Notes under the pieces: model-generated
Told to the model about the DNA's origin: nothing
The model's input: only the letters and a program-made list of their open reading frames with translations
Databases searched by the model: none
Source of the DNA: Paenibacillus sp. E222
Lineage (GTDB): Bacteria; Bacillota; Bacilli; Paenibacillales; Paenibacillaceae
DNA: 64,000 nucleotides
Assembly: GCF_013401555.1 (NCBI RefSeq)
Contig: NZ_CP058552.1
Location: 5,146,001 to 5,210,000, forward strand
Reading direction: 5' to 3'
Program-made: the position numbers and the translations under genes
Shown here: positions 1-10,738 of the stretch, one piece after another
How the letters are laid out: every line of letters begins with the position of its first letter
How positions within the stretch are numbered: the first letter of the stretch is position 1

Positions 1-2
1 TG

Positions 3-163
3 AAGTACAACAGCACAGGAGACATCACTTACATTTATGTGAAGTAGGGCAGATAAATATTATCAAGCGGTCCAGATCCTCAAACGATTACTGGGCCGCA
101 AAGCTGCAGCTGAGCTGCGGTCAAACAAGCACCGGACGCGTTATGTGATTAAACAATACATGT
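3..163 (+). pseudogene. degenerate reading-frame remnants at left edge
   Basis: Two short stretches read like coding sequence but lack starts. One ends at the TAG at 45-47 and reads KYNSTGDITYIYVK; it may be the C-terminus of a gene entering from the left. The next, from about 49 to the TAG at 161-163, contains DKYYQAVQILKRLLGRKAAA with no start codon in frame. It overlaps the end of the broken holin gene on the other strand. I infer residual phage DNA, but neither fragment matches a family I can name. Confidence 0.22.
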
Positions 164-398
164 AGAAAAAAATGGCCATCTCCCAAGATACCGTCCACCA
201 AGTGCCCAACCGCGACCATGGCAAAAATAAAGACCTTCGGGCAATCCCGATAAGGCCAATTTTACTCTTAAGTTTTCCAGTAGCTCCACCTGCAGCAACA
301 CCCGTCAAATAATCAAGTATTACAAAGAACAGCAATACTCCACGCACAGCAGACCAACCCCCAAATTATGCCGCTATTGAAGCTGTGCGTTTCATCAT
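121..398 (-). pseudogene. phage holin (holin_4-type) pseudogene
   Basis: The minus strand begins with ATGAAACGC near 395, then meets an in-frame TAA just before the holin-like stretch FGGWSAVRGVLLFF, ILDYLTGVAAGG and LKSKIGLIGIAR. The frame then shifts: the continuation KVFIFAMVAVGHLVDGILGD is in another frame and stops at 121-123. Together the pieces reconstruct the membrane segments of the small holins that let phage lysins cross the membrane. The nonsense codon and the frameshift mean it is not functional. With the integrase fragment at 1.75-1.9 kb it marks a decayed prophage. The reconstruction is read directly; the family name rests on the DYLTG and SKIG motifs. Confidence 0.7.
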
Positions 399-528
399 AA
401 CCAAGTCAATAGTCAGTACATCTTAAATCTAAAAGTATGATTTATATGCTATTTAGCGTCCATCATTTTGTTGATGAAGCATAAATTAGTTTTATAGTTC
501 AATGAAACTTCTTGCCTTTAAGCGGATA

Positions 529-555
529 ACTCTTTCAAACCAGAAACATATGATA
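529..555 (+). promoter_or_regulatory. possible sigma-K-type promoter
   Basis: CATATGATA at 547-555 fits the sigma-K -10 pattern CATANNNTA, and an AC dinucleotide lies 16 nt upstream at 529-530, where sigma-K's short -35 is expected. It sits about 30 nt before the start at 586. Late mother-cell expression would suit a spore-surface protein. The pattern is short and could be chance. Confidence 0.3.
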
Positions 556-585
556 TTTCAAAATAATAGATTGGAGGAAAACATT

Positions 586-1032
586 ATGGTTCGTACGCTT
601 GACGCCCGGACTTCGCTTGGGTCTAACGGCGTTGCTCCGTTTAATGTCCCGCTCGTTCCAAATACTCCTACTTTGGTGGGTATCGTTGGTCTGAACATTG
701 TTAATCCAGGATTAGTTATTCGCACTCAATTTAACGGAACCTATCGGATTTCGGTAGCAGATTTGTCCTCACAACCTTCTTCCATTCGATTTGAAATATT
801 CAGAGGCTCGACTCATACAGGTACCCCGATTTATGTCGTTTCCCAACCTATATTTCCTTCTGAGGGAAGCATACTGGCAAGCTTCGATGGTTCTGATTTC
901 AATGTGCCTCCTCCTCCTACCGGGCAGCTTATCTATTCTTGTTTTGTGACATTTGTTCCGGCATCTCCATCAGAGCAAGCCAGCCGCGTTGGCCCAGAAT
1001 GCTTCAATGCGGTTGTATACAGCGACGATTAA
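586..1032 (+). CDS. small spore-surface-like protein, copy 1
   Basis: Encodes 148 residues starting MVRTLDARTS. The ATG at 586 was chosen because GGAGG lies at 573-577; the frame is open further upstream without a binding site. No signal peptide or membrane segment is seen. The protein is rich in Val, Ser, Pro and Gly, with alternating beta-like stretches and a GSDFNVPPPP motif followed by GQLIYSCF. It is clearly paralogous to the next gene (shared DARTS, GSNG, NPGxVIRT, GSDxNV and GQLxYS). The pattern of a DL-x-Y/F strand, RG/GG turn and late FDGSDFN strand recalls the last domain of the collagen-like protein at 6297-9323, so an exosporium or coat role is inferred. No named family was recognised. 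Confidence 0.75.
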   Translation: MVRTLDARTSLGSNGVAPFNVPLVPNTPTLVGIVGLNIVNPGLVIRTQFNGTYRISVADLSSQPSSIRFEIFRGSTHTGTPIYVVSQPIFPSEGSILASFDGSDFNVPPPPTGQLIYSCFVTFVPASPSEQASRVGPECFNAVVYSDD

Positions 1033-1078
1033 CTCAATGCTAAAAGGACTCTATGAAAATAAGGAAGGAGGAAATTTC

Positions 1079-1531
1079 ATGGTTAAAACGTTAGATGCAC
1101 GGACTTCCCAAGGCTCCAACGGACAGAACATTGTAACCCCCAGCTTTACGAATGGAGTCCCACAATTATTCGCTCAGGTTGGACTACAGGTAAATAATCC
1201 AGGGATGGTTATCCGGACGTTTTTTTCGGGTATTGTTGAAGTTACTGCCGATCAACTGCCTGTTAACGGAAATCTTGTCATAGAAGTTTACCGAGGATTG
1301 GGTAGTTCTCAGCAGCTTGTTTATCGTGCGGGTACAATCGTTCTGGACAACCCATTTTTCAGTCCTTGCGTGTTAAGCTTTTCCGGTTCAGATTATAATG
1401 TGACACCACCCGTGAATGGGCAGCTTGTCTATTCTGTGTACGCTATATTCACTTATAATCCAATTTACAATGTTAGCAACCTGCGCCTAGGACCTGAAAG
1501 TTTCAATGCTACAGTTTATTCCAACGATTAA
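1079..1531 (+). CDS. small spore-surface-like protein, copy 2
   Basis: Encodes 150 residues beginning MVKTLDARTS, 46 nt after copy 1, probably co-transcribed. The ATG at 1079 has the strong site AAGGAAGGAGG at 1061-1071; the upstream in-frame extension overlaps copy 1 and is not real. Copy 1 and copy 2 share the N-terminal DARTSxGSNG motif, NPGxVIRTxF, FSGSDYNV and the ending GPESFNATVYSND (copy 1: GPECFNAVVYSDD). Divergence elsewhere is high, pointing to an old duplication. No transmembrane or signal sequence. Function unknown; a structural role on the spore is inferred from likeness to the C-terminal domain of the collagen-like protein. Confidence 0.75.
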   Translation: MVKTLDARTSQGSNGQNIVTPSFTNGVPQLFAQVGLQVNNPGMVIRTFFSGIVEVTADQLPVNGNLVIEVYRGLGSSQQLVYRAGTIVLDNPFFSPCVLSFSGSDYNVTPPVNGQLVYSVYAIFTYNPIYNVSNLRLGPESFNATVYSND

Positions 1532-1600
1532 TATAAATTTCAATAATAGTTAGGAGTTAATTTCGCGATCATTTTCTCACTTTGTATTTATTAGTTCTAA

Positions 1601-1631
1601 AAAGGAGAGCTGAACTCATTATCTCTCCTTT
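1601..1631 (+). terminator. hairpin after spore-protein pair
   Basis: AAAGGAGAG (1601-1609) pairs with CTCTCCTTT (1623-1631), loop 13 nt. It lies 70 nt after the second small spore gene and is the likely end of that transcript, although the U-tract is short. Confidence 0.55.
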
Positions 1632-1750
1632 ATACTGTAATTCATTTTCTAACAAACAGATTCCTTACTAAACTCAATGTCTTTCAATAATTCTAACGCC
1701 AATGCGGTTGCTAAGATTTTAATTGCCCCAAGCTTAATTCTTCTCAATTG

Positions 1751-1898
1751 ATTTTGCAACGAGTGGGTCATCGAGATGAAAAAAATAACTCTGGGATTAT
1801 ATACTCATGTCACTCAGAAAATGCAAAATAATGCGGACCAAAAATTAAAAAAACATTTTGCTGAAGTGTTAAAAATGAGTGTGCTGCAGGAAATGTGA
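1751..1898 (+). pseudogene. tyrosine integrase C-terminal remnant
   Basis: Translation gives ILQRVGHRDEK, then after a one-base shift in the A-run at about 1780-1785, ITLGLYTHVTQKMQ and a basic tail ending at the TGA at 1896-1898. This is the final box of phage tyrosine integrases: the LGH-type histidine followed by the catalytic tyrosine in YTHVT. Nothing upstream encodes the rest of the catalytic domain, so only the last fifth survives and it is frameshifted. It supports the view that 0-2 kb is a decayed prophage or integrated element. Confidence 0.7.
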
Positions 1899-1928
1899 TT
1901 TTTTTTAGTGATTTTTTAAAATAAGAAA

Positions 1929-1944
1929 GCCCCCTGTTGGGGGC
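1929..1944 (-). terminator. intrinsic terminator of the 69-residue gene
   Basis: GCCCCC-TGTT-GGGGGC, a six-pair GC stem with a tetraloop. On the minus strand it is followed by TTTCTTATTTT, so it ends the gene at 1986-2195. Confidence 0.8.
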
Positions 1945-1985
1945 AAAACGTTGATATATCAGCTTTTTTTGATCAGTTTTGATAA

Positions 1986-2195
1986 CTAAGCGTACATCAG
2001 ATCCATGAACCCTCGGGTTACTTCCCCACCATCCGTCTGCTCCGGTTCATCTGCCTGTGCGTATTTCGCCATGCAGGCTTTAACTTCTTCCTCGGTGGTA
2101 CAACGGTTGGCATCATCACATGTGTAGCATAATTGGAGCATGTATCTGGTTAACTCGTCCGCTTGCGTGAATTGAGCTTGTTCATTCGTTCTCAT
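1986..2195 (-). CDS. small Cys-containing protein of unknown function
   Basis: About 69 residues from the ATG at 2195, with GGGAG eight bases upstream; two upstream in-frame Met codons (2210, 2201) are possible starts but overlap this site. The protein is acidic and soluble. It has four cysteines, CYTC then C-TTEEEVK-AC, in its central part, a spacing that could bind a metal or form a disulfide pair. It stands alone with its own terminator at 1929-1944. I do not recognise a family. Confidence 0.65.
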   Translation of the reverse strand: MRTNEQAQFTQADELTRYMLQLCYTCDDANRCTTEEEVKACMAKYAQADEPEQTDGGEVTRGFMDLMYA

Positions 2196-2330
2196 GTTCA
2201 TCACTCCCATCTCTTCTTGAATTCAATATAACATCATTTGAAGGGATTTATTGTGATTTAATTCACAAGGTAAGTGAAATGAAAAGAAACCCGCAGGTTC
2301 CTCTTCTAAAGACGTTCTATTCTAGAGCAA

Positions 2331-3608
2331 TTATAGTACTTTCCAGCGCACACCGCCGTCTACGGTTTGCAGCAACAGCGATCTTTTGGCATCCGTATTT
2401 TCGACCAAAATCCAGCCTAGTTTCGAAGAAACCATTTGGAGCTTGACGATCTCCGGGTATTCTTTGAGAATGTTTTCCAATACTTGACTTGCAGGAAGTG
2501 CCTTCCATGTCTTGCCAGCATCTTTCGTATAATAAGTCTTTTCATTCTGCATGACCCAGCCTTCCGAAGAATTCAGAAATGTAGGAGTCAGACCACGATT
2601 GATTCCGGTTTGTTTATTCAAACTGAACGTTGATAACTGCCAGCTCTCTCCACCATTGGTTGTGAAAAAACCGTTGAATTTGGTGCTTTCCCCTTGAGAA
2701 CAGGATATCGACATCCAAGCTGTTTGAGCTTCCCGTCCAAAAAACTGTGGAGAGCTGATATTAAAATTACCACATCCGTTAAATTTGTTTCGGTCAAAGA
2801 ACGACGGTCCCGCCTTCCAATGCTGGCCACCGTCCGCTGTAACGTACAATTTTGGCGTACCGAACTCTAGAGCGGTCAAGAACCCGTGATCCGCGTCCGA
2901 GAAAGTCAACCCAGTCGTATACCCCCGTGTAGGGATCTCCGCAGATGCTGGTTTGCCGTCCTCGTCACTGGATGTCATCTGATTCCAGGTAATACCGCCA
3001 TCTTCTGTAAGATAGAGTTTCTTGTCTTGCTTGCCTATGGAAGTATCCACTGTAGTCAATATCCAGCCTTTTTCAGGAGAAACAAATGTAATGGCCGTCA
3101 CCTTATCCGTCTTCGACAAAGAGGACAGGCTCCAGCTCGCTCCTCCGTTGTTCGTGCGCAGCACCATTGTATCTGTTCCGCCCATTCCTTCACGAACAAT
3201 CCATCCATGTGTACGATCTACAAAATAAATGCTTTGTCCATATTGCGGATTAGCAGGAAACTGTACATTTTCCGAAGGTGAGATGTTAGTCCAGGTACTT
3301 CCCTGATCCTGAGTATAATACAGACGCAGGGCGTTCCGCGTCACTCCCCATGCTAATCCACCGTTACCATTAAGCAACTGGAAATCGGTTAAACGGGTCT
3401 GAATTTGATATTTGGCTGTATCCGCAGCTTGTGTACTGTTTGCGGGGGGAACAACAGTTAAGGTCTGGCCCATATTCCCGTTATCTTCTTGCTCCTGCGG
3501 AGGCTCTGCCACCGGGGTCTCTACCGAATCGGTGCAAGCCGCGAGCAGTGCAGCTATGCCGATAAACAGCAGTGCTGTCTGCGCGATTTTGATCCATTGC
3601 GAACGCAA
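2331..3608 (-). CDS. BNR/Ycf48-like beta-propeller lipoprotein
   Basis: The TTG at 3608 is chosen: GAGAGGTGG lies just upstream and it gives a proper lipoprotein signal (basic LRSQWIKIAQ, hydrophobic LLFIGIAALL, lipobox LAAC). The mature part begins with a Pro/Glu-rich linker and then has repeated S/T-x-D/N-x-G-x-T-W Asp-box turns (DQGSTWT, NNGGASW, EDGGITW, ADGGQHW, TNGGESW, DAGKTW, VDGGVRW), each about 45-60 residues apart. These are the hallmark of sialidase-like and Ycf48-like propellers. About 425 residues, anchored outside the cell membrane. Ligand unknown; no catalytic residues of a sialidase are evident. Monocistronic. Confidence 0.8.
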   Translation of the reverse strand: MRSQWIKIAQTALLFIGIAALLAACTDSVETPVAEPPQEQEDNGNMGQTLTVVPPANSTQAADTAKYQIQTRLTDFQLLNGNGGLAWGVTRNALRLYYTQDQGSTWTNISPSENVQFPANPQYGQSIYFVDRTHGWIVREGMGGTDTMVLRTNNGGASWSLSSLSKTDKVTAITFVSPEKGWILTTVDTSIGKQDKKLYLTEDGGITWNQMTSSDEDGKPASAEIPTRGYTTGLTFSDADHGFLTALEFGTPKLYVTADGGQHWKAGPSFFDRNKFNGCGNFNISSPQFFGREAQTAWMSISCSQGESTKFNGFFTTNGGESWQLSTFSLNKQTGINRGLTPTFLNSSEGWVMQNEKTYYTKDAGKTWKALPASQVLENILKEYPEIVKLQMVSSKLGWILVENTDAKRSLLLQTVDGGVRWKVL

Positions 3609-3920
3609 GTGGTTTCCACCTCTCTCATCCAATAAGCAGGCGCGCATGCCTGTCCATTCATGTTGTTTTTACGATTCATCTGAATCCACTTCTCCTATTC
3701 TACCACAAACGATGTCGAAAAGGTTCATCTCCACTCCCTGGAAGCAGACAGCGATCTTTTTGCTGCATCTGTTTTTTCTATAAAACATAAACCAGGTTTT
3801 CGACGAAATTTTCCGTAAAAAGACATGAAATGTGAAAAAGTTTATAGACACGACTCGCTTTTCGCACGCTTTTCCCTTAATATGAATGGAAGTATACCCC
3901 AAAAAGGAGAGGATATGAAA

Positions 3921-4850
3921 ATGGTAAACAGTGCAGCGCTCAAACCAAGTCGTGTCGTTATTGTAGGCATGGGTGCGGTGGGAACAACAACAGGATACAC
4001 GCTGATGTTAAGACAGCGTTCGTCCGAGTTGGTATTTGTGGATGTGAATCATGATAAGGCTACTGGCGAAATGCTGGATATGAACCACGGTCTCCCTTTT
4101 ACCGGAGGCGTTAAAGTCTGGGCAGGCGATTACTCCGACTGCAAAGACGCAGACATCATTATTATTACAGCGGGTGCTTCCCAGAAACCAGGAGAAACTC
4201 GCATTGATCTGCTGAAGAAAAATGCAAGCATTTTCAAAGAGATCATTGAACGTATTACTGAAGTTAATTCCCATGGTATTCTTTTGATTGCAACGAATCC
4301 TGTAGATATTTTGTCCTATACCTCATGGAAACAAAGCGGATGGCCTGCTTCTCGCGTAATTGGTTCCGGTACGTTACTGGACAGTGCACGTTTCCGTTAC
4401 CTGATTGGTAAAAACAAAGGAATTGATCCACGCAGCATTCACGCTCATATTATCGGGGAGCATGGCGATTCTGAAGTACCCGTATGGAGTCTCGCCAACG
4501 TTGCAGGAACGAATCTGGAGCTGGATGAAGAAACACAACAAGATATCTTCGACCGGACCAAAAATGCGGCTTATGAGATTATTAATGCCAAAGGAGCCAC
4601 TTCCTATGCAATTGCGCTTGCTTTGGACCGAATTGTAGCTGCCATTCTGGGCAACGAAGGCTCCGTACTGAACGTATCCACATTGCTGGAAGATTATAAT
4701 GGCGTATCAGATGTATATCTGGGTGTTCCATGTGTGGTTGATCGCAACGGCGTGCGTGAGATTCTGCCACTGCCTTTGAATGAGACGGAGAAAGTCGCTT
4801 TCCAGGCCTCTGCTAACAAATTAAAAGAACAAATCGCTGGATTGGAATAG
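3921..4850 (+). CDS. ldh: L-lactate dehydrogenase
   Basis: Cytosolic enzyme that reduces pyruvate to L-lactate with NADH. The 309 residues show the Rossmann loop VGMGAVG near residue 16, the substrate loop ASQKPGETR with Gln (lactate dehydrogenase) instead of the Arg of malate dehydrogenase, NPVD, and the catalytic histidine in IIGEHGDSE. The start at 3921 is preferred because AAGGAGAGG lies 8 nt upstream; the ATG at 3915 is too close to it. It is single, flanked by a strong terminator. Length fits Bacillus Ldh (about 320). Confidence 0.95.
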   Translation: MVNSAALKPSRVVIVGMGAVGTTTGYTLMLRQRSSELVFVDVNHDKATGEMLDMNHGLPFTGGVKVWAGDYSDCKDADIIIITAGASQKPGETRIDLLKKNASIFKEIIERITEVNSHGILLIATNPVDILSYTSWKQSGWPASRVIGSGTLLDSARFRYLIGKNKGIDPRSIHAHIIGEHGDSEVPVWSLANVAGTNLELDEETQQDIFDRTKNAAYEIINAKGATSYAIALALDRIVAAILGNEGSVLNVSTLLEDYNGVSDVYLGVPCVVDRNGVREILPLPLNETEKVAFQASANKLKEQIAGLE

Positions 4851-4864
4851 TATACTTAAAAACC

Positions 4865-4910
4865 AGTAAGCACCTGAATTCCCTTAATAACGGATATTCA
4901 GGTGCTTACT
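4865..4910 (+). terminator. terminator after ldh
   Basis: Perfect 15-bp inverted repeat AGTAAGCACCTGAAT / ATTCAGGTGCTTACT with a 16-nt loop, 14 nt after the ldh stop. It is followed by ATTCATAT rather than a pure U-tract. It also faces the gene ending at 5024. Confidence 0.75.
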
Positions 4911-4987
4911 ATTCATATAATCCACAAATAAGTTTACATAATATATCTTTTGTTAATCTTTAATTTATATATTTTTGTTCCCTCCTA

Positions 4988-5021
4988 ATTATCAAGATGC
5001 TACCACACTGTAGCTGATAAT
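4988..5021 (-). terminator. hairpin after stalkless spore protein
   Basis: ATTATCA-agat-GCTAC-cacact-GTAGC-TGATAAT forms a 12-pair stem with one bulge, directly after the stop of the gene at 5024-6232. There is no clear U-run on either strand, so it may be a stabilising 3' hairpin. Confidence 0.4.
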
Positions 5022-5023
5022 AT

Positions 5024-6232
5024 TTACCAACTCTCAGTTACTCTAAATACCACATCAACTGTGTTCGAACCTGCACCACCAATATTCGATACGGCTAAAG
5101 TTACAACCTGATTTTCCGGAAGAGTGAAATTCAAAAGTTCTGAAGAGGCCAATATTCTGGTATTCCCTGCTCCCCCTCCTGTAATGCCTTGAAACACCAC
5201 TTCTCCTCCTGTAATTGTTGTAGAGATATTGTTGACCAGCAGTGCGGTTTCGCTATCAGGAATAATGGTTGTAGCCGTGGGATAATTAACAAAAGATCCA
5301 TTTAGCGTCCCCCCCACAAGAACTTGGTAACTTAGATCAACGGATGAAATAATATTGATTTCTTCCAAATTCACCTGTACCGAATTCGTTCTAGCTGAAC
5401 CTGCTGGAAACACAGCTTTTCTAGTAAATGAAATGACAGGCGTTATTGTTGATGTCACATTGGTAATTCTTCTTCGTTCGGAAGTGACTCTATAGGTTGG
5501 ATCATATTTTCCAATAATACTATATTGTCTTCCTCCAACAAATATACTATAAGCAGCACCGGTTCCATTATTAGCGATTTGTGCTCTTAATGGAAGATTC
5601 GGGTCCACAAAACTTGTTTGACCTGTTGGGGAGAATCGATGAACGGTTATTACCTCTTGCGCTAAAGTTACGGGGTCAGGTATGACAACTCTAAATTCGA
5701 TCACTCCGTAACCATACCATGTGAACATGATTTGAAATATATTGCCTTTAGACAAATTTAATGTCGCTCCGCTTGGTCCTGTCCCGTTTAATGGATCTAC
5801 GTTCCATAAACTTTGAGGAACTGTTGTATCAACTCCAGCTCTACGTACGGATACGAAAACATTTGTACTATTCACTCCAAAAAAGGCTCCGTTTTGAGTA
5901 TCAAATAATCCCCATTGTCCAACTTGGCTACCCGTAGGTAGTGAAGGGATACGAACGCCTATTCCTGCCTCCCCTGCATAACCTGGTTCATATCTCCCCC
6001 GCAATACACTTTCTAAAATGGCTGAGTCTATTCCACTGGCAGTGTTGCTTAAATTATATTCAGTCGCATCATTTGTAACCGTGCCAGCCCCAGTAGTCGT
6101 TACTACATCTCTTAGAATCGATAGGCCATATACAGAAGTTAACTCTACGATCGGAGTTTTTTGTGTTACGCGCAGCTCATCGAATTGGGAACTGACATTT
6201 GGTCCAATATTGGAGATGATAATGTCTGACAA
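5024..6232 (-). CDS. stalkless paralogue of the collagen-like protein head
   Basis: 402 residues from a TTG at 6232 with AGGAGG seven bases upstream. The whole protein aligns by eye with the part of the collagen-like protein that follows its repeats: GPNVSSQF, [13 protein letters not shown], [47 protein letters not shown], then a last beta domain with PAGSARTNSVQVNLE and a V-rich end at ESW. It has no N-terminal anchor domain and no GXT stalk. It lies 64 nt downstream of the collagen-like gene, probably in the same transcript. The first half resembles modules I recall from phage-derived structural proteins; that is inference. Probably assembled on the spore surface, perhaps as a partner or cap. 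Confidence 0.8.
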   Translation of the reverse strand: MSDIIISNIGPNVSSQFDELRVTQKTPIVELTSVYGLSILRDVVTTTGAGTVTNDATEYNLSNTASGIDSAILESVLRGRYEPGYAGEAGIGVRIPSLPTGSQVGQWGLFDTQNGAFFGVNSTNVFVSVRRAGVDTTVPQSLWNVDPLNGTGPSGATLNLSKGNIFQIMFTWYGYGVIEFRVVIPDPVTLAQEVITVHRFSPTGQTSFVDPNLPLRAQIANNGTGAAYSIFVGGRQYSIIGKYDPTYRVTSERRRITNVTSTITPVISFTRKAVFPAGSARTNSVQVNLEEINIISSVDLSYQVLVGGTLNGSFVNYPTATTIIPDSETALLVNNISTTITGGEVVFQGITGGGAGNTRILASSELLNFTLPENQVVTLAVSNIGGAGSNTVDVVFRVTESW

Positions 6233-6256
6233 TGTTTTTCCTCCTTTGCAGAAAGA

Positions 6257-6283
6257 GGGAGAAGAAGTGAATATTCTTCTCCC
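6257..6283 (-). terminator. intercistronic hairpin
   Basis: GGGAGAAGAA (6257-6266) and TTCTTCTCCC (6274-6283) form a perfect 10-bp stem with a 7-nt loop between the collagen-like gene and its stalkless paralogue. On the minus strand only TCTTTC follows, so partial termination rather than a full stop is likely. Confidence 0.5.
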
Positions 6284-6296
6284 AGCTTTTTATTGA

Positions 6297-9353
<3,057 letters not shown>

Positions 9354-9360
9354 TCACTCA

Positions 9361-9388
9361 AATACCTCAACTTATTTCATAAGGTATT
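9361..9388. promoter_or_regulatory. dyad upstream of collagen-like gene
   Basis: AATACC-tcaa-CTTAT-ttc-ATAAG-GTATT lies about 40-65 nt upstream of the start at 9323. It could be a regulator site or a 5' leader hairpin. No convincing sigma-K -10 was found beside it. Confidence 0.3.
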
Positions 9389-9442
9389 CAAATTTTTGCT
9401 AAGAGTGAGACCATCGCATAATTCAGCATTTGAGAAGTAAAA

Positions 9443-9465
9443 AAGCCTGTCACTTGGACAGGCTT
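9443..9465 (-). terminator. terminator between IS element and collagen-like gene
   Basis: AAGCCTGT-cacttgg-ACAGGCTT, an eight-pair stem followed on the minus strand by TTTTTTAC. It abuts the IS left end and would stop leftward read-through from the element into the spore gene. Confidence 0.65.
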
Positions 9466-9562
9466 CTTGAACTGACCCCATAACGTGAGACAAATCAAAA
9501 CACCTTCAAGAGAATGAAACCTTGTCGTAAGATAGGGAAATCATCTTGGAGGTGTTTTTGTA

Positions 9563-9859
9563 ATGGCAACCAGAGTGAGTTATCCCGTGGTGGATAAGCT
9601 CGGAATACGAAATAAGACACAGTTAGAAACGTGGATGAGATGGTATCGAAATGGAGAATTGTACCGCTTAGAGCAACCGGTTGGAAAGCAATATAGCTAC
9701 GGAAAAGGTCCAGAACACACGACAGAACTCGAAAAAATCAAAGCAGAAAACCGATTTTTGAAACAACAACTGAATTTGCTAAAAAAGTACAAGGAACTGG
9801 AAAAGAGGTGGAAGCAGAAGTCGTTATTGCTTGGATCGAGTCCATTCGAAAAGAAGTAA
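9563..9859 (+). CDS. IS3-family transposase OrfA
   Basis: 98 residues with GGAGG shortly before the ATG. The N-terminal half is a helix-turn-helix domain (LGIRNKTQLETWMRWY), the C-terminal half a leucine-zipper-like coiled coil (KIKAENRFLKQQLNLLKK). OrfA proteins bind the IS ends and regulate transposition. At 9781-9787 the frame contains A-AAA-AAG, the standard -1 slippage site that makes the OrfAB fusion. Confidence 0.88.
   Translation: MATRVSYPVVDKLGIRNKTQLETWMRWYRNGELYRLEQPVGKQYSYGKGPEHTTELEKIKAENRFLKQQLNLLKKYKELEKRWKQKSLLLGSSPFEKK
9781..9787 (+). promoter_or_regulatory. programmed -1 frameshift site
   Basis: A AAA AAG in phase with orfA (CTA AAA AAG). A -1 slip moves the ribosome into the orfB frame, which is open from this point, so the fused transposase could start here. 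Confidence 0.75.
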
Positions 9860-10649
9860 CCATATCGGAGGCTTGTGCATGGCTTGGAATTGCTCGAGCG
9901 ACTTACTACCGGTGGAAAGCAACCGGGGAGAACAAGCGTCCAGATCCGATGGTGGAGAAAGTAATTCAGCTTTGTACTCAGCACAATTTCCGGTATGGAT
10001 ATCGAAAAATCACTGCCTTGCTCCGGATTGAAGGCCCCATAAATCATAAACGAATACAGCGGATTATGCAGTACGAGAGCTTACAGTGCCAAGTGAGGAT
10101 GAAAAAACGAAAGAACACGGAGCAACCTGCAAAACCTGCGGAACATCTTCTAAAACGCAAATTTCATGCAGAAGCTCCTTTGCAAAAACTGGTGACCGAC
10201 ATTACTTATTTGCCGTTCGGTAATAAAATGTTATACCTTTCAAGTATTTTGGATCTGTACAACGGAGAGATTGTCGCTTACAGTATAGCGGACAAGCAGG
10301 ATACATCCTTGGTTTTGGATAAGCTGGATCAACTTCCAAAGCGGACAAATATGCTGCTCCACAGTGACCAAGGTAGCGTGTATACTTCTCAAGTTTACCA
10401 GACGGTAGTAGAGGAAAAAGGCATTACCATGAGCATGTCCCGTAAAGGAACGCCTAATGATAATGCCCCAATGAGTCGTTTCATTCCACACTAAAGTCTG
10501 AAACGTTCTACCTCGAAGATCTCATGTGTACAACGACGGCCATCGTTGAACAGACCGTTCGAGACTACATCACCTACTATAACTTATTTCGGATTCGAGC
10601 GAAACTAAATAACCAGTCTCCGATAAATTTCCGAAGACTGGCTGCTTAA
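9808..10649 (+). pseudogene. IS3-family transposase OrfB, frameshifted
   Basis: DDE integrase-core transposase read from the GTG at 9808 or by frameshift from orfA. Visible parts: HTH_21-type segment (ACAWLGIARATYYRW), YGYRKI, first Asp in VTDITYLPF, second Asp in LHSDQGSVYTS, and MSRKGTPNDNAP. At about 10473 one base is missing: the frame ends at the TAA at 10492-10494, whereas the continuation SFHSTLKSETFYLED to FRRLAA is in the next frame and stops at 10649. The lost base falls at the catalytic Glu (NAPxES), so the enzyme is inactive. Confidence 0.85.
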
Positions 10650-10738
10650 ACTTGCAAGGTGTTGGATCCCTGTCTCACAAAAGGGGTTCAGTCCCTCTCT
10701 ACCATTACTTTCTTCTATTATATAAACAAGTTTCTCTT

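Larger units (their letters stand above)
9468..10695 (+). mobile_element. IS3-family insertion sequence (inactive)
   Basis: About 1.23 kb. The ends are imperfect inverted repeats: the left reads ACTGACCCC then GTGAGACA from 9471, and the right, on the other strand, reads ACTGAACCCC then GTGAGACA from 10692 back; both continue into a CAACACCTT / AAACACCTT-like segment. A TCT triplet flanks both sides (9465-9467 and 10696-10698), which would be a 3-bp target duplication typical of the family; exact ends are uncertain by a few bases. Contents: orfA, an A6G slippery site and a frameshifted orfB. The combination identifies an IS3-family (IS150-like) element. Confidence 0.8.

Noticed and set aside
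3825..3920. Longer N-terminal extension of lactate dehydrogenase and a Rex-like site
   Set aside because: The ribosome site is just before 3921, and TGTGAAAAAGTTTATAGACA matches Rex only on one arm.
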